A stretch of 64,000 nt of DNA from Rhodocytophaga rosea (GCF_010119975.1 NZ_CP048222.1:3118501-3182500); one strand, 5' to 3'. Positions 1-9,371 are shown, numbered from the stretch's first letter. Notes: a model not told the origin generated them from the sequence alone. Numbers and translations are program-made.

Positions 1-834
1 CAACGCGGAGGTACTTATTCTGTCGTTCCCCGTATTCCCGGTGGAGAAATTACGGCTGAAAAACTGATTGTCATTGGCCAGGTAGCCCAGAAATATGGCT
101 TATACTGCAAAATTACCGGTGGTCAGCGGATCGATCTGTTTGGTGCCAGAGTAGACCAGTTGCCAGATATCTGGGAAGAGTTGATCGATGCCGGATTCGA
201 AAGCGGACATGCCTATGGAAAATCTCTCAGGACCGTAAAGAGCTGCGTTGGTTCTACCTGGTGCCGGTTTGGTGTACAAGATTCGGTTACATTTGCCATT
301 GAAGTAGAAGAACGTTATAAAGGATTACGGGCTCCTCACAAGCTTAAAAGTGCCGTTTCCGGCTGCGTACGTGAATGTGCCGAAGCTCAATCTAAGGATT
401 TTGGCATTATTGCCACCGAGAAAGGCTGGAATTTATACGTATGCGGAAATGGTGGCGCCAAACCCCAGCATGCCCAGTTACTGGCTTCCGACATCGACAA
501 AGAAACCTGCATTAAATATATCGATCGTTTTCTGATGTTCTACATTAAAACGGCCGAACCGCTCACCCGAACTGCTCCCTGGCTTAACAAACTGGAAGGG
601 GGAATTAACTACCTGAAACAGGTAATTGTACAAGACTCTTTGGGTATGGGTGAACAACTGGAAAAAGAAATGCAATTCCTCATAGAAACCTATCAGTGTG
701 AATGGAAAGAAGTAGTGAACAATCCTGCTTTACGCCGGCGTTTCAAACATTTTATTAACTCAGACGAAGCCGATCCGCAAATTCAGTTCCGGGAAGAACG
801 GGGACAGAAAGTGCCAGTTGCCTGGAGCAGATAA
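1..834 (+). CDS. nirB: Nitrite reductase [NAD(P)H] large subunit, C-terminal part
   Basis: The frame is open from base 1, so this is the 3' part (277 codons) of a gene that begins upstream; the TTG at 160 is internal. It is the sirohaem/[4Fe-4S] end of assimilatory nitrite reductase, which reduces nitrite to ammonium with NAD(P)H in the cytoplasm. The cluster and sirohaem ligand cysteines are visible as a Cys-x5-Cys pair (fragment residues 82 and 88, in SCVGSTWC) and a Cys-x3-Cys pair (122 and 126, in GCVREC), followed by the conserved GNGG loop. The small subunit nirD follows 97 bases downstream. The FAD, NADH and bfd-like domains expected in NirB lie outside the window. Family assignment is secure. 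Confidence 0.95.
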   Translation, partial: QRGGTYSVVPRIPGGEITAEKLIVIGQVAQKYGLYCKITGGQRIDLFGARVDQLPDIWEELIDAGFESGHAYGKSLRTVKSCVGSTWCRFGVQDSVTFAIEVEERYKGLRAPHKLKSAVSGCVRECAEAQSKDFGIIATEKGWNLYVCGNGGAKPQHAQLLASDIDKETCIKYIDRFLMFYIKTAEPLTRTAPWLNKLEGGINYLKQVIVQDSLGMGEQLEKEMQFLIETYQCEWKEVVNNPALRRRFKHFINSDEADPQIQFREERGQKVPVAWSR

Positions 835-931
835 TATTATCAGTATTCAAAAAAGTCAGTAGTGATTTACTCAATTATTACTGACACCAGTGTCTTTCAA
901 AATTAGCCCTAAACCTTAACTCCCTACCCTA

Positions 932-1294
932 ATGCAACGGAACATAATGACCTCTACACAAAAAGCTAATTATTGGTATAAAGCTGCTCCGGTAGAAGCT
1001 TTCTCTGAAAATGGAGGCGCATGTGTGCAATATAAGGGCATACAAATAGCTGTGTTCCATTTTAAAGCTACCGACGAGTGGTATGCAAGTCAGAATATGT
1101 GTCCGCATAAAATGCAGATGGTATTATCGCGTGGATTGATTGGTGATGCCTGTGGAGAACCAAAAGTAGCTTGCCCCCTTCATAAAAGAACTTTTTCGCT
1201 TACCACCGGGCAAAATTTGAATGGAGAAGAGTACTCCATACAAGTCTATCCGGTAAAGGTAGAGGATGGGTATGTGTATATTGGCGTAGAGTAA
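932..1294 (+). CDS. nirD: Nitrite reductase small subunit, Rieske-type
   Basis: A 120-residue protein, the usual length for NirD, placed directly after nirB. It has a Rieske-like fold with a complete ligand set: Cys57-x-His59 (CPHK) and Cys81-x2-His84 (CPLHK). From memory, E. coli NirD has lost these ligands, so this copy may truly carry a [2Fe-2S] cluster; that is an inference. The motif LSRGLI between the ligand pairs is typical of NirD. The ATG at 932 is the first start; a second in-frame ATG at 947 is also plausible and gives a protein closer to the core family length. Role: partner of NirB in nitrite reduction to ammonium. Confidence 0.92.
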   Translation: MQRNIMTSTQKANYWYKAAPVEAFSENGGACVQYKGIQIAVFHFKATDEWYASQNMCPHKMQMVLSRGLIGDACGEPKVACPLHKRTFSLTTGQNLNGEEYSIQVYPVKVEDGYVYIGVE

Positions 1295-1390
1295 AAGCAG
1301 AATTAAAGAATATTGGATAAGAAATAAGGAGGGCTAAAGTAGATCACCTTCGTTATTCTTTGTTTAATATTCAGGATTTGTCAAATTATT

Positions 1391-2869
1391 ATGCTTCCCT
1401 CCTCCGACACTACTGTTACACGCAAAATTACGAAGCTCTATTTGCTGGCGCTTACCGCTGTAGCCTTATTATCAATCGGAGGGCAAGTATTGGTGCAACG
1501 TTCCCTGCGTAACCAGCTAAGTGATTCTAGAGTAATTAATATGGCCGGAAGACAGCGGATGTTGAGTCAGAAAATCAGTAAAACTGTACTTTTATTAACC
1601 CGCACACCAGATAGTATACAAGCCGCTTTGTACCTATCTGACTTGAGAAAAGATGTAAAAACCTGGGAAGACAGCCACAAAGGGCTGGTGAGCGGACATG
1701 TTAATGCTATAGAAACACCTGTTAATAATAGTGACTCCATCCGTCAGATGTTTGCCAGGATTGAGCCGCATTTCAATAAAATGCTGACCAATGTACAGCA
1801 AATTCTCCAGACTTATTCTAACACTTCTGCTCCCTCCTATCAAGTAGTAGAAAAAAATTTAAATGAGGTACTCCGGAATGAACATCCCTATTTGCAACTC
1901 ATGGATAAGATTGTATTTCAATATGATGCAGAGGCGATACAACGGGTGAATACATCACAACGGATAGAAACTATTTTATTGATAAGCACCTTGATAGTAT
2001 TACTGCTGGAAGGTATATTTATTTTCAGACCGGCCGTTTCCCAGATCCGGCATACGATCCAGATGCTGGTGAATTCAGAACAACAGACCAAGCAGGTGAA
2101 TGAGGAGTTAATGCAGGTAAATCAGTCGCTGGAGGAAACCAGAGAAGCTTTGCTGGAGGCTACTACACAAAAGCACCAGCAGGAAATGAATGAACAGAAG
2201 CTCCGTTCCTCCTATCTGATTGAAGGACAGGAAGAAGAACGCAAACGTATAGCCAGGGAAATTCATGACGGACTAGGGCAAATGCTCACTGCGCTAAAGT
2301 TCAGCATCGAAAAAGTAGGCGACTGGGTAGAAGATTCCGAAAAAGGACAAAAAAATCTGAATCAACTCCGCCAGTTAATCACCCAAACCATTACAGAAGC
2401 CCGTACCATCTCTTTCAACCTAATGCCTGCCGTACTGAGCGATTTTGGCATAGCTTCGGCTTTAAAATTACTAACCGGCCAGATAGCCACAAGTTCAGAA
2501 ATTAGCATTACCTTCACTACTAACCTGACAGGAGAAAGGCTAGTAAAAAACGCAGAGATTGGTTTATACCGCATTGCACAGGAAGCCATTCATAATGCCA
2601 TTAAATATGCCAAAGCCAGTGAAATTACGGTTGATCTTTCGCTGAAAAAGAAGCACATTCACCTCAAAATCGATGACAACGGCCAAGGTTTTGCCTATGA
2701 TGAGTTTGCATCGAAGCCCGGAAAAAATAATCCGTCTGCCGGAATCAGCAATATGAAAGAACGGGCGTTTATAATTAACGGAGATATTAAAATCACAACT
2801 AAACCAGGCAAAGGCACCCAGATCCACGTAAAAATTCCCTATATCACCCTCTATCATGAACAAGATTAA
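1391..2869 (+). CDS. NarX-like sensor histidine kinase
   Basis: A 492-residue membrane sensor kinase. A transmembrane helix at about residues 16-35 is followed by a periplasmic four-helix domain of the NarX/PilJ type, with the P-box-like segment NMAGRQRMLSQ near residue 50. A second helix lies at about 195-215, then a coiled coil (about 225-285), a HisKA_3 dimerisation domain with phospho-acceptor His292 in REIHDGLGQ, and a HATPase domain with N-box (EAIHNAIKYA) and a GxG loop near the end. The P-box binds nitrate or nitrite in NarX/NarQ. With nirBD just upstream, nitrate/nitrite sensing is a reasonable inference. Its end overlaps the response regulator start by 14 bases, indicating translational coupling. 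Confidence 0.9.
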   Translation: MLPSSDTTVTRKITKLYLLALTAVALLSIGGQVLVQRSLRNQLSDSRVINMAGRQRMLSQKISKTVLLLTRTPDSIQAALYLSDLRKDVKTWEDSHKGLVSGHVNAIETPVNNSDSIRQMFARIEPHFNKMLTNVQQILQTYSNTSAPSYQVVEKNLNEVLRNEHPYLQLMDKIVFQYDAEAIQRVNTSQRIETILLISTLIVLLLEGIFIFRPAVSQIRHTIQMLVNSEQQTKQVNEELMQVNQSLEETREALLEATTQKHQQEMNEQKLRSSYLIEGQEEERKRIAREIHDGLGQMLTALKFSIEKVGDWVEDSEKGQKNLNQLRQLITQTITEARTISFNLMPAVLSDFGIASALKLLTGQIATSSEISITFTTNLTGERLVKNAEIGLYRIAQEAIHNAIKYAKASEITVDLSLKKKHIHLKIDDNGQGFAYDEFASKPGKNNPSAGISNMKERAFIINGDIKITTKPGKGTQIHVKIPYITLYHEQD

Positions 2870-3506
2870 AGTACTGCTGGCAGATGATCATACGATTGTA
2901 CGGAACGGAATCATGTCCTTGCTGGAAAGCTATCCTGAAGTCGAAATTGTAGGAGAAGCAGAAAATGGAGCAGAGGCACTTCAAAAGGTAAAAGAACTAT
3001 CGCCAGACGTACTCATGATTGATATTGCCATGCCCATCATGAATGGAATTGAAACGGCACAGGAAGTAAGCAAGCACTACAAGCAAACAAGGTCATTGAT
3101 GCTTTCTATGCATAATAACGAAGATTATATTCTTAAATCGGTGGAAGCAGGCGCTTATGGATATTTGCTAAAAGACACCACCAGGGATGAGATGCTAAAA
3201 GCTTTGCAGACTGTAGCAAAAGGAGAAAAGTATTTTAGCCCTTCGGTATCCAATATTATTGTGGCTTCATACCTGCAAAAAGTAAAAGATTCAGAAAAAG
3301 CTAATCTGAAAAAATCCAAGCTTTCCAAAAAGGAAAAATCCATTGTTAAATTTATTATACAGGGAGACAGCAGCCGGGAAATCGCCGAAAAACTTGATTT
3401 AAGCATACGCACCGTAGATAATCACCGGGCTAATATGATGAAACGACTGAGCGTTAAAAATGCGGTAGAACTCGTAAAAAAGGTTCTGGATGAAAAGCTC
3501 ATGTAA
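2856..3506 (+). CDS. NarL/LuxR-family response regulator
   Basis: A 216-residue response regulator. The receiver domain (residues 1-120) has the acidic pair D10/D11, phospho-acceptor Asp56 in VLMIDIAMP and the conserved Lys in LLKD. A LuxR-type helix-turn-helix occupies about residues 150-210 (SREIAEKLDLSIRTVDNHRA). The start codon lies inside the end of the preceding kinase gene, so the two form a cognate pair. It probably controls transcription of the adjacent nitrite reductase genes; that target is inferred from position only. Confidence 0.93.
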   Translation: MNKIKVLLADDHTIVRNGIMSLLESYPEVEIVGEAENGAEALQKVKELSPDVLMIDIAMPIMNGIETAQEVSKHYKQTRSLMLSMHNNEDYILKSVEAGAYGYLLKDTTRDEMLKALQTVAKGEKYFSPSVSNIIVASYLQKVKDSEKANLKKSKLSKKEKSIVKFIIQGDSSREIAEKLDLSIRTVDNHRANMMKRLSVKNAVELVKKVLDEKLM

Positions 3507-3532
3507 GTATGGTTCTGCAAAATTATTAAGCT

Positions 3533-4603
3533 ATGATCAGTGTTCAGGAAGCGCTAAGCCATATAACAAGTCAGGCCAGGTCTTTTGGCACCCAGACTAT
3601 CTCTATTGAGCAGGCCCTTGGACGTATATGGGTGCAGCATATAAACCCCAACCTTACTTTTGCTTTGAATGGACATCCTGCTGAGTATATACACAACACA
3701 GAATTTCAGCTACTTACCCATTCATTGACACATTCTTATGCTAACAGAAAACATGGGTCAAATATTTTTGTTTCTGATGGGGCTGTTCAAATAGAAGAAG
3801 ATTTAGTACGGTCTTCCATGCTTTGCAAGAAAAATCAAGTGCCGTTCGCAAAAAACAAATGGATAAATGATTCCTGCCAGAGTATCCTTGCCATAAATGG
3901 GCATAACTATGTACAGGTAGAGCAATTACCGGAAGTCGCTATTGTTTCTACCGGCAACGAAATTGTGGCGGCAGGTAGTGTGACATTACCTCATCAGATC
4001 CGGGATTCAAACTCATATACAATTTCTTCTTCGCTTAGAAGATTTGGTATTCATTCTCCTGCAAAAGCTTTGGTACCTGATGATAAAGAGGCGCTCCGAG
4101 ATACTATAACCAGTTTGCTCAACAAAGATATATTGATCATTTCAGGAGGAGTATCCAAAGGAGATGCTGACTATGTTCCGAAAGTACTTGCCAGCCTGGG
4201 TGTGAAAGAGCTATTTCATGGCGTAAAATTAAAACCAGGCGCTCCTTTCTGGTTTGGCCGTACACCAGCAGGTGGTGTGGTATTTGGGTTGCCTGGAAAT
4301 CCGCTTGCTTTACAGGTCGCCTGCCGGATATTTCTGGAACCATATATATGTGCTTGTTTTAATATATCTCCCCGTTCTCCCATTTTGCTGCCACTGGCTA
4401 CAGAGCAAATGAAGAAAAGCAAATATGATGAGTTTTTTCCCTGCAAAATTGTAAATACGGATGCCTATTCCAGATTGCTTCCCATCCGGTACAATGGCAG
4501 CGGCGACATTGGTGCGGCGCTGCAAAGCAATGGAATTGCCTTACAAAGAGAAATGCATAGTAATTTACCGGAGGGAACATTGCTGCCCTTTTATGCTTGG
4601 TAA
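3533..4603 (+). CDS. MoeA-like molybdopterin molybdenumtransferase, divergent N-terminus
   Basis: A 356-residue MoeA-family protein; MoeA normally has about 390-410 residues and inserts molybdate into adenylated molybdopterin. The start (SVQEALSHI...EQALGRI) and the MoCF-binding half are clearly MoeA: VAIVSTGNEIV at 135-145, HQIRDSN at 154-160, the GGVSKGDADYVPKVL loop at 205-219 and GLPGNP at 252-257. The middle section (about 38-130) is short and unlike the family: the invariant proline/MDGYA segment and the TGAPxPxGADAV segment cannot be found. The reading frame is uninterrupted, so this is divergence or decay rather than a visible frameshift. It sits 26 bases behind the two-component pair, fitting a nitrate reductase cofactor role, but activity is uncertain. 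Confidence 0.82.
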   Translation: MISVQEALSHITSQARSFGTQTISIEQALGRIWVQHINPNLTFALNGHPAEYIHNTEFQLLTHSLTHSYANRKHGSNIFVSDGAVQIEEDLVRSSMLCKKNQVPFAKNKWINDSCQSILAINGHNYVQVEQLPEVAIVSTGNEIVAAGSVTLPHQIRDSNSYTISSSLRRFGIHSPAKALVPDDKEALRDTITSLLNKDILIISGGVSKGDADYVPKVLASLGVKELFHGVKLKPGAPFWFGRTPAGGVVFGLPGNPLALQVACRIFLEPYICACFNISPRSPILLPLATEQMKKSKYDEFFPCKIVNTDAYSRLLPIRYNGSGDIGAALQSNGIALQREMHSNLPEGTLLPFYAW

Positions 4604-4655
4604 TCGTAGCCTGGCTGAATAAATGAACTATACAATGATTGCTATATCATGCAAA

Positions 4656-4688
4656 AGCCATTTTTGTTAAAAGTTAACAAAAATGGCT
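4656..4688. terminator. Bidirectional hairpin between convergent genes
   Basis: A perfect 15-bp inverted repeat (4656-4670 and 4674-4688) with a 3-base loop. T- and A-rich arms allow termination in both directions. It lies between the MoeA-like gene and the convergent small gene at 4720. Confidence 0.75.
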
Positions 4689-4719
4689 CAAATACCTTAA
4701 CAGGAAAATGTTTAGAGTT

Positions 4720-5037
4720 TTATTTGAAAGAAGTGATAATATGGCTCAGTACCAGGTTGGCATTATTCCGGGCACGGCTGAATTCAGAGATCTTATCTAT
4801 TTTGCTGTGACTCTCCCAATATCCTTTTAAATGTCTGGAAAAATCACTTTGCAGATCACGCAGTGCTCCTCTCCGGCGGCTTTCAAAAAAGTCGTCGTGT
4901 GGATTACTCATTTTGGTGATAATTTCGATAGACTTGTTGATTAAATTTTCAAATTCTTTTGCTTTGTCATCATCAATGGACAGGTCATTTACCTTATCCC
5001 GAATGTGCCTGAGTTGAGTTACGAGTTCACTTGCCAT
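4720..5037 (-). CDS. Small helical hypothetical protein
   Basis: A 105-residue protein that I do not recognise. It is charged and predicted almost entirely helical, without a signal peptide or membrane segment, so probably cytoplasmic. Its ATG start is at 5037. It stands alone between a convergent terminator and the next minus-strand gene, 139 bases away. A helical bundle or a small regulatory partner is possible, but nothing in the sequence identifies a function. Confidence 0.65.
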   Translation of the reverse strand: MASELVTQLRHIRDKVNDLSIDDDKAKEFENLINKSIEIITKMSNPHDDFFESRRRGALRDLQSDFSRHLKGYWESHSKIDKISEFSRARNNANLVLSHIITSFK

Positions 5038-5176
5038 ACTATTATTGCTTTTACAGATTAGGGATACTAATATAATAATTGCACCGCACTAAACATAGCA
5101 CCTGTTTAAATAATTATTCAGGGCTTTAGACAACAAAAATGCATGGATTCGCCCTGCAACAAATCTGGCCTCATTT

Positions 5177-5611
5177 TTAATTTTCAGTGTTATAGCTCAC
5201 CTCCCAGGTATGGTCGGCCAGAAGCAGAACTTTGGCAACAAAACGTTTGAAAGAAATAGAACGCCCCCATTCTTCCGGAGCGATCATCGAAAGCAGATCG
5301 GTGCCATCTTTTCTTTCATACAAATAGTAGGTATGCCCCACCAAAGGCTCGAAACCCATATCAGCAGAATAAATTCTTTCCGAAACCTCCACCCTTCTTT
5401 TAATTTCCTGCGCTTGCTCTGCCAGTACCTGCATCTGCCTGTAGAGTTGAGACATTTGTTTTTCGGTTTGCTGACGCATGGCAGCTACCGCACGGCCTTT
5501 TATTTTACCTTTATCTTCTGGTTTAATTACAGCACTGCCAATAGTATGGGCATAGGGCAGCAATCCTGGGTTTTGGGCTACTTTATCTTTGTCGATGGGA
5601 TTCTCAGTCAT
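5177..5611 (-). CDS. DUF2452-family protein
   Basis: A 144-residue cytoplasmic protein resembling the DUF2452 family found in Bacteroidota and proteobacteria. Characteristic features are the N-terminal NPIDKDKVAQNPGLLPYAHT segment, a central coiled coil of about 45 residues (QTEKQMSQLYRQMQVLAEQA), and a conserved C-terminal part with GHTYYLYER and LSMIAPEEWG. No function is established for the family. ATG start at 5611. Confidence 0.8.
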   Translation of the reverse strand: MTENPIDKDKVAQNPGLLPYAHTIGSAVIKPEDKGKIKGRAVAAMRQQTEKQMSQLYRQMQVLAEQAQEIKRRVEVSERIYSADMGFEPLVGHTYYLYERKDGTDLLSMIAPEEWGRSISFKRFVAKVLLLADHTWEVSYNTEN

Positions 5612-5714
5612 AAAAAAATATATTTCTCCTTATTAACAAGACAATGACAGGAATGTTCCAGAAGAAATCATAGAACTTAGTTATACTCCATCTGAAGGTA
5701 AATATATCTGCTTG

Positions 5715-6257
5715 TCAAATTTTTAACTCATCCATATATGCCTGGCTAAGATCGAAAAAGCCAAAAGTTGACTGATAGGCTTTAAAAAGATTAACCGTAC
5801 TCTGGTTGTACATTTCCGAAAGAGCAGTCAGCATTTTTGCCCGGATGGCAATATGCGCCTCAAAAATCTCCATAATATTCACTTGCGGAATCACATACAG
5901 ATCGCAATAATCTGAATCTACGATGGCATTATATACCCTGGTTGTGTCGCAAAGTAAGGCATTGTTGCCAAATGATTCGCAGGGCTTTGCAAATTTGAGA
6001 AATTCAAATCTATCCGCCACATCAATGTTAATAGAAACCCTGCCGGTTTTTACAATGTACAATGCCCGGCTGGGGTCGTTCCTAAAAAAGATGGCTTCAT
6101 TCTTCTGGAAGTTACGTATGTGTAAATACGGGATAAAGACTGCCATTTCTTCTTTAGAAAGCTTCTCAAACAGATAATTTTTAGCAAAAAACCTAAACAG
6201 ATTCAGTTCTTTAATGGAATATGATTTTTTAAATAGACTATTGGTGATATTGAACAT
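5715..6257 (-). CDS. Cyclic-nucleotide-binding-domain protein
   Basis: A 180-residue protein with one cNMP-binding (CRP-like) beta-roll, about residues 30-130. The pattern LYIVKTGRVSINID followed by ESFGNNALLCDTTRVYNAIV matches the fold. The usual phosphate-binding cassette (GExxLxxxxxRxAxV) is only partly preserved (ESFGNNALLCDTTRVYN), so real nucleotide binding is unsure. No helix-turn-helix follows the domain, so it is not a CRP-type transcription factor as it stands. Translation starts at ATG 6257; the downstream neighbour in the minus direction is the DUF2452 gene. Function unknown beyond the domain. Confidence 0.75.
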   Translation of the reverse strand: MFNITNSLFKKSYSIKELNLFRFFAKNYLFEKLSKEEMAVFIPYLHIRNFQKNEAIFFRNDPSRALYIVKTGRVSINIDVADRFEFLKFAKPCESFGNNALLCDTTRVYNAIVDSDYCDLYVIPQVNIMEIFEAHIAIRAKMLTALSEMYNQSTVNLFKAYQSTFGFFDLSQAYMDELKI

Positions 6258-6285
6258 GGTCAGCAGCTATTTTTAAAGGTATATG

Positions 6286-7638
6286 TTATGCAAGACTGAT
6301 TTGCAGTACCTGCTCTGTTTTATCAGTAATTTTAAAACGGTTATCAATCCGGTGGCCCACAATCCAGACTATGGACCCATTGGAAGTAAGCACCCAGATA
6401 CGGCTTTTCAGATTTACAGGCACTTTCGTATCAATCAGGAAATCGCTTATTTTTTTCTTTTTATTCATCCCTAGCGGACAAAACCAGTCGCCTTCTTTCC
6501 ACCGCCGGAGTTTTAAGGGAAATTGCAATGTAGCCAGGTCCAGACAAGCTACCTGAGAATTCGGGGTAATCGTAAAATCTTTGGCATCCATAGTTTCAAA
6601 ATGTAAATGAATAAACTCATTTTGAAAAGAAAGTTGTTCTTTCTCAATAGATGTACTGATAAATTCATTCAGCGCTTTTGGTGTAATAATCAGCGAAGTC
6701 CGGTCTTTTACCAGCGTATGTGTAGGTGACTCAAAACGGCGTCCTGATTCTGCTCCTAAGCTTTGCCAGATGTCCTTTGTCTGTGTAAACGAAAATTGAT
6801 ATTCTTTTAACAGGTACGACAACTTAATAACAGGTTCAAATTCCTGTTGCAAAGCAATAAAATCAATATACATTATATCTGTTTTCTGTTGCACAAGCCG
6901 GGATTTGAGCTGATGCATATCCTCCTCAAAAATCCGTTCAACACTTACTACTTTCTCAATCGTATGCTGAATAGTTTCTTCCAGGTTAGGATTAATGGTT
7001 TTCAGCAAAGGAATCACCTCATTGCGTATCAGGTTACGCTGGTATTTAGAACTTTGATTGGAAGAATCTTCCCGCCAGGCTAGTTGATGCTCTACTACAT
7101 AGGCGTATATTTGTTCCTTATCTGCAAACAAAAGTGGCCGTATAATTCGGTTCAGTTTGGGCTGAATGCCATGTAAGCCTGATATACCAGTACCTTTCGT
7201 CAGGTTAAATAGCACAGTTTCTAATATATCATTCAGATGATGCGCTGTAGCCAGATACTGGAAACCATGATTATTAAGCAATTGCTCAAACCAGCGGTAA
7301 CGCAAGGTACGGGCAGCCATCTGGATAGAGATTTTTTCCTGCTGAGCGAAAGCTTCCGTTTCAAAGGTATCTGAGTAAAAAGGCACTTTGTATTTTTTAG
7401 CGAGTTTTTTCACAAATAACTCATCCTCATCCGATTCGGCTCCCCTCAATCCGAAATTACAATGTGCTATAGCAAAATTCAATTTAGCTTTATAAAATAA
7501 ATGGCTCATCACTACTGAATCGATTCCTCCACTCACCGCCAGTAAAATGTGGTCTGAGGGTTGGAATAATTCTTTTTCAGATGTGTAACCTAGAAACTTC
7601 TCAAGCATACTTGGCAATTTTTTCTCAATATACCTCAT
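6286..7638 (-). CDS. tilS: tRNA(Ile)-lysidine synthase
   Basis: TilS attaches lysine to C34 of the CAU-anticodon tRNA-Ile, allowing AUA decoding; it is an essential cytoplasmic ATP-dependent enzyme. The N-terminal PP-loop SGGIDS is at residues 36-41, followed by HCNFGLRG and the TAHHLNDILET motif. The C-terminal TilS domain is present (LRRWKEGDWFCPLGM...KKKISDFLID). At 450 residues it is full length for the two-domain form. A second in-frame ATG at 7608 (residue 11) is an equally good or better start. It is divergent from the OstA-like gene. Confidence 0.95.
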   Translation of the reverse strand: MRYIEKKLPSMLEKFLGYTSEKELFQPSDHILLAVSGGIDSVVMSHLFYKAKLNFAIAHCNFGLRGAESDEDELFVKKLAKKYKVPFYSDTFETEAFAQQEKISIQMAARTLRYRWFEQLLNNHGFQYLATAHHLNDILETVLFNLTKGTGISGLHGIQPKLNRIIRPLLFADKEQIYAYVVEHQLAWREDSSNQSSKYQRNLIRNEVIPLLKTINPNLEETIQHTIEKVVSVERIFEEDMHQLKSRLVQQKTDIMYIDFIALQQEFEPVIKLSYLLKEYQFSFTQTKDIWQSLGAESGRRFESPTHTLVKDRTSLIITPKALNEFISTSIEKEQLSFQNEFIHLHFETMDAKDFTITPNSQVACLDLATLQFPLKLRRWKEGDWFCPLGMNKKKKISDFLIDTKVPVNLKSRIWVLTSNGSIVWIVGHRIDNRFKITDKTEQVLQISLA

Positions 7639-7753
7639 TTTTTCCGGGAAATGTACGGGAACTGGTATTGTGGTATCCAGTGTAAAAATAAGATATCCGG
7701 CTTGATTTCATACGTGCAGATTAACCGTTCGTCAAAATGTAAATAAAACGGGG

Positions 7754-7761
7754 TACTTTTG
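7754..7761 (+). promoter_or_regulatory. Candidate -7 promoter element
   Basis: TACTTTTG matches the Bacteroidota -7 consensus TAnnTTTG. It lies about 85 bases before the OstA-like start, in the tilS/ostA divergent intergenic region. No clean -33 TTTG is found at the right spacing, so the call is weak. Confidence 0.35.
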
Positions 7762-7844
7762 CACAACATCATATTTTGAATGGCTTAATTATTGTAACCT
7801 GTTCTTTAAACAAGCCCGTATAAACAGGAATTTCTTTGTTGCAC

Positions 7845-9371
7845 ATGAGAATTTTACGTGTTATCGCTATAATTATTTTTACATTCATTGGTGGATACCA
7901 GGTATTTGCACAAACGGAAGATAAAGTACATTTGGACCAAGCTGACTCTCTAATAATGGTTAAGCTCAATGGTAAAGAGCTAAGAAAAGTAGTAGGAAAT
8001 GTGGTTTTCCGGCAGAAAGGAACCGTATTGTATTGCGATTCTGCCTATCAGGATGTAGTAGCTAATGCGCTGGAAACTTTCGGGCACGTGCGCATTGTAC
8101 AGGGCGACAGCGTAACCATTACTGGCAATAAAGGATACTATGATGGAAATACTAAACAGGCTAAAATGCGGGGAAATGTAGTGCTGGTAGATAAAACCAT
8201 GACCTTGTATACCGAGCAGCTGGATTACGACATGAATGCCAGTCTGGCATATTATTTTGGAGGCGGCCGCATCATTGATGGAGATAACATACTTACCAGT
8301 CAGAAAGGTTATTATGACACCCGAACAAAGCTTTTTTCTTTTAAAGAAGTGGTAAAGCTGGTAAATCCGCAATACACGCTCGATTCGGATACGCTGCAAT
8401 ACAGTTCGACGAGTAAGATAGCTTATTTTAAAGGCCCTACCGATATTACTGGTAAAACCGGCAATAAGCTTTTTACTACCGATGGGCAGTATAACACCAT
8501 TTCCCAGTCATCCAATTTTACGGCCAGAACCACCATCGATTATGACAAATACACTTTAACCGGCGACAGCGTATATTATGACAAACAAAATGAATATGGG
8601 CTTGCCAGAAGAAATGTAGTATTGTTTGCCAAAGAAGACAGCACCATCGTAGAAGGAGACATTGCCCGGTACAATGGCACAACTGGTATTTCTAAAGTGT
8701 ATGGCAACGCTGTTATGAAAAATATCGTATCCGGTGATACCCTGTATCTTACAGCTGATACGCTGGTTTCTGTAGATGATACGGTCAATCGTACCCGAAG
8801 GCTATTTGCCTATCACCATGTAAAAATCTTTAAATCGGATTTGCAGGGTAAGTGCGATTCGCTGCTATACAATTTTACTGATTCTACCATTTATTTTTTC
8901 CGTGATCCGGTATTGTGGAGTACAGGCAATCAGATGCTGGCCGACTCTATTCATATTCAGATGGCAAACAATAAGCTGGATAAGATGTTTCTTAAAACAA
9001 ATGCTTTTGTGATCAGTGAGGATACGCTGCTTAATTACAATCAGCTAAAAGGCAGAAGTATGACAGCTTATTTTAATAAAGATAGTAAGATGGATAGGGT
9101 ATTCGTGGATGGTAATGCAGAAAGCCTGTATTTTGCTTTGGGTGAAGGTGATACCTTACTCATGGGTATGAATAAGATGGAATGTGCTAAAATGCTTATC
9201 CGGTTTACAGAAAATAAAGTAAGTACAATTAGAGCCATTACTGCACCTGATGCCGTATTTATACCACCTCACGAGATTGAAGAACCGGCCCGTAGATTAA
9301 AGGGGTTTGCCTGGCGGAAAGAAGAAAGGCCTGTACGGGCTGATGTACTGGTGAGAAATAAAGAAGAATAA
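7845..9371 (+). CDS. OstA/LptA-like periplasmic protein
   Basis: A secreted protein of 508 residues from the ATG at 7845; an upstream TTG at 7836 is less likely because the signal peptide (MRILRVIAIIIFTFIGGYQVFAQ) begins at this ATG. The mature part is made of repeated LptA/OstA beta-jellyroll units, with many copies of D-S-x-x-Y and GDS/YYDxxTK patterns. In Gram-negative bacteria, LptA bridges the periplasm and carries lipopolysaccharide to the outer membrane. Bacteroidota encode longer OstA-like proteins such as this one, and the same role is inferred. Divergent from tilS. Confidence 0.88.
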   Translation: MRILRVIAIIIFTFIGGYQVFAQTEDKVHLDQADSLIMVKLNGKELRKVVGNVVFRQKGTVLYCDSAYQDVVANALETFGHVRIVQGDSVTITGNKGYYDGNTKQAKMRGNVVLVDKTMTLYTEQLDYDMNASLAYYFGGGRIIDGDNILTSQKGYYDTRTKLFSFKEVVKLVNPQYTLDSDTLQYSSTSKIAYFKGPTDITGKTGNKLFTTDGQYNTISQSSNFTARTTIDYDKYTLTGDSVYYDKQNEYGLARRNVVLFAKEDSTIVEGDIARYNGTTGISKVYGNAVMKNIVSGDTLYLTADTLVSVDDTVNRTRRLFAYHHVKIFKSDLQGKCDSLLYNFTDSTIYFFRDPVLWSTGNQMLADSIHIQMANNKLDKMFLKTNAFVISEDTLLNYNQLKGRSMTAYFNKDSKMDRVFVDGNAESLYFALGEGDTLLMGMNKMECAKMLIRFTENKVSTIRAITAPDAVFIPPHEIEEPARRLKGFAWRKEERPVRADVLVRNKEE

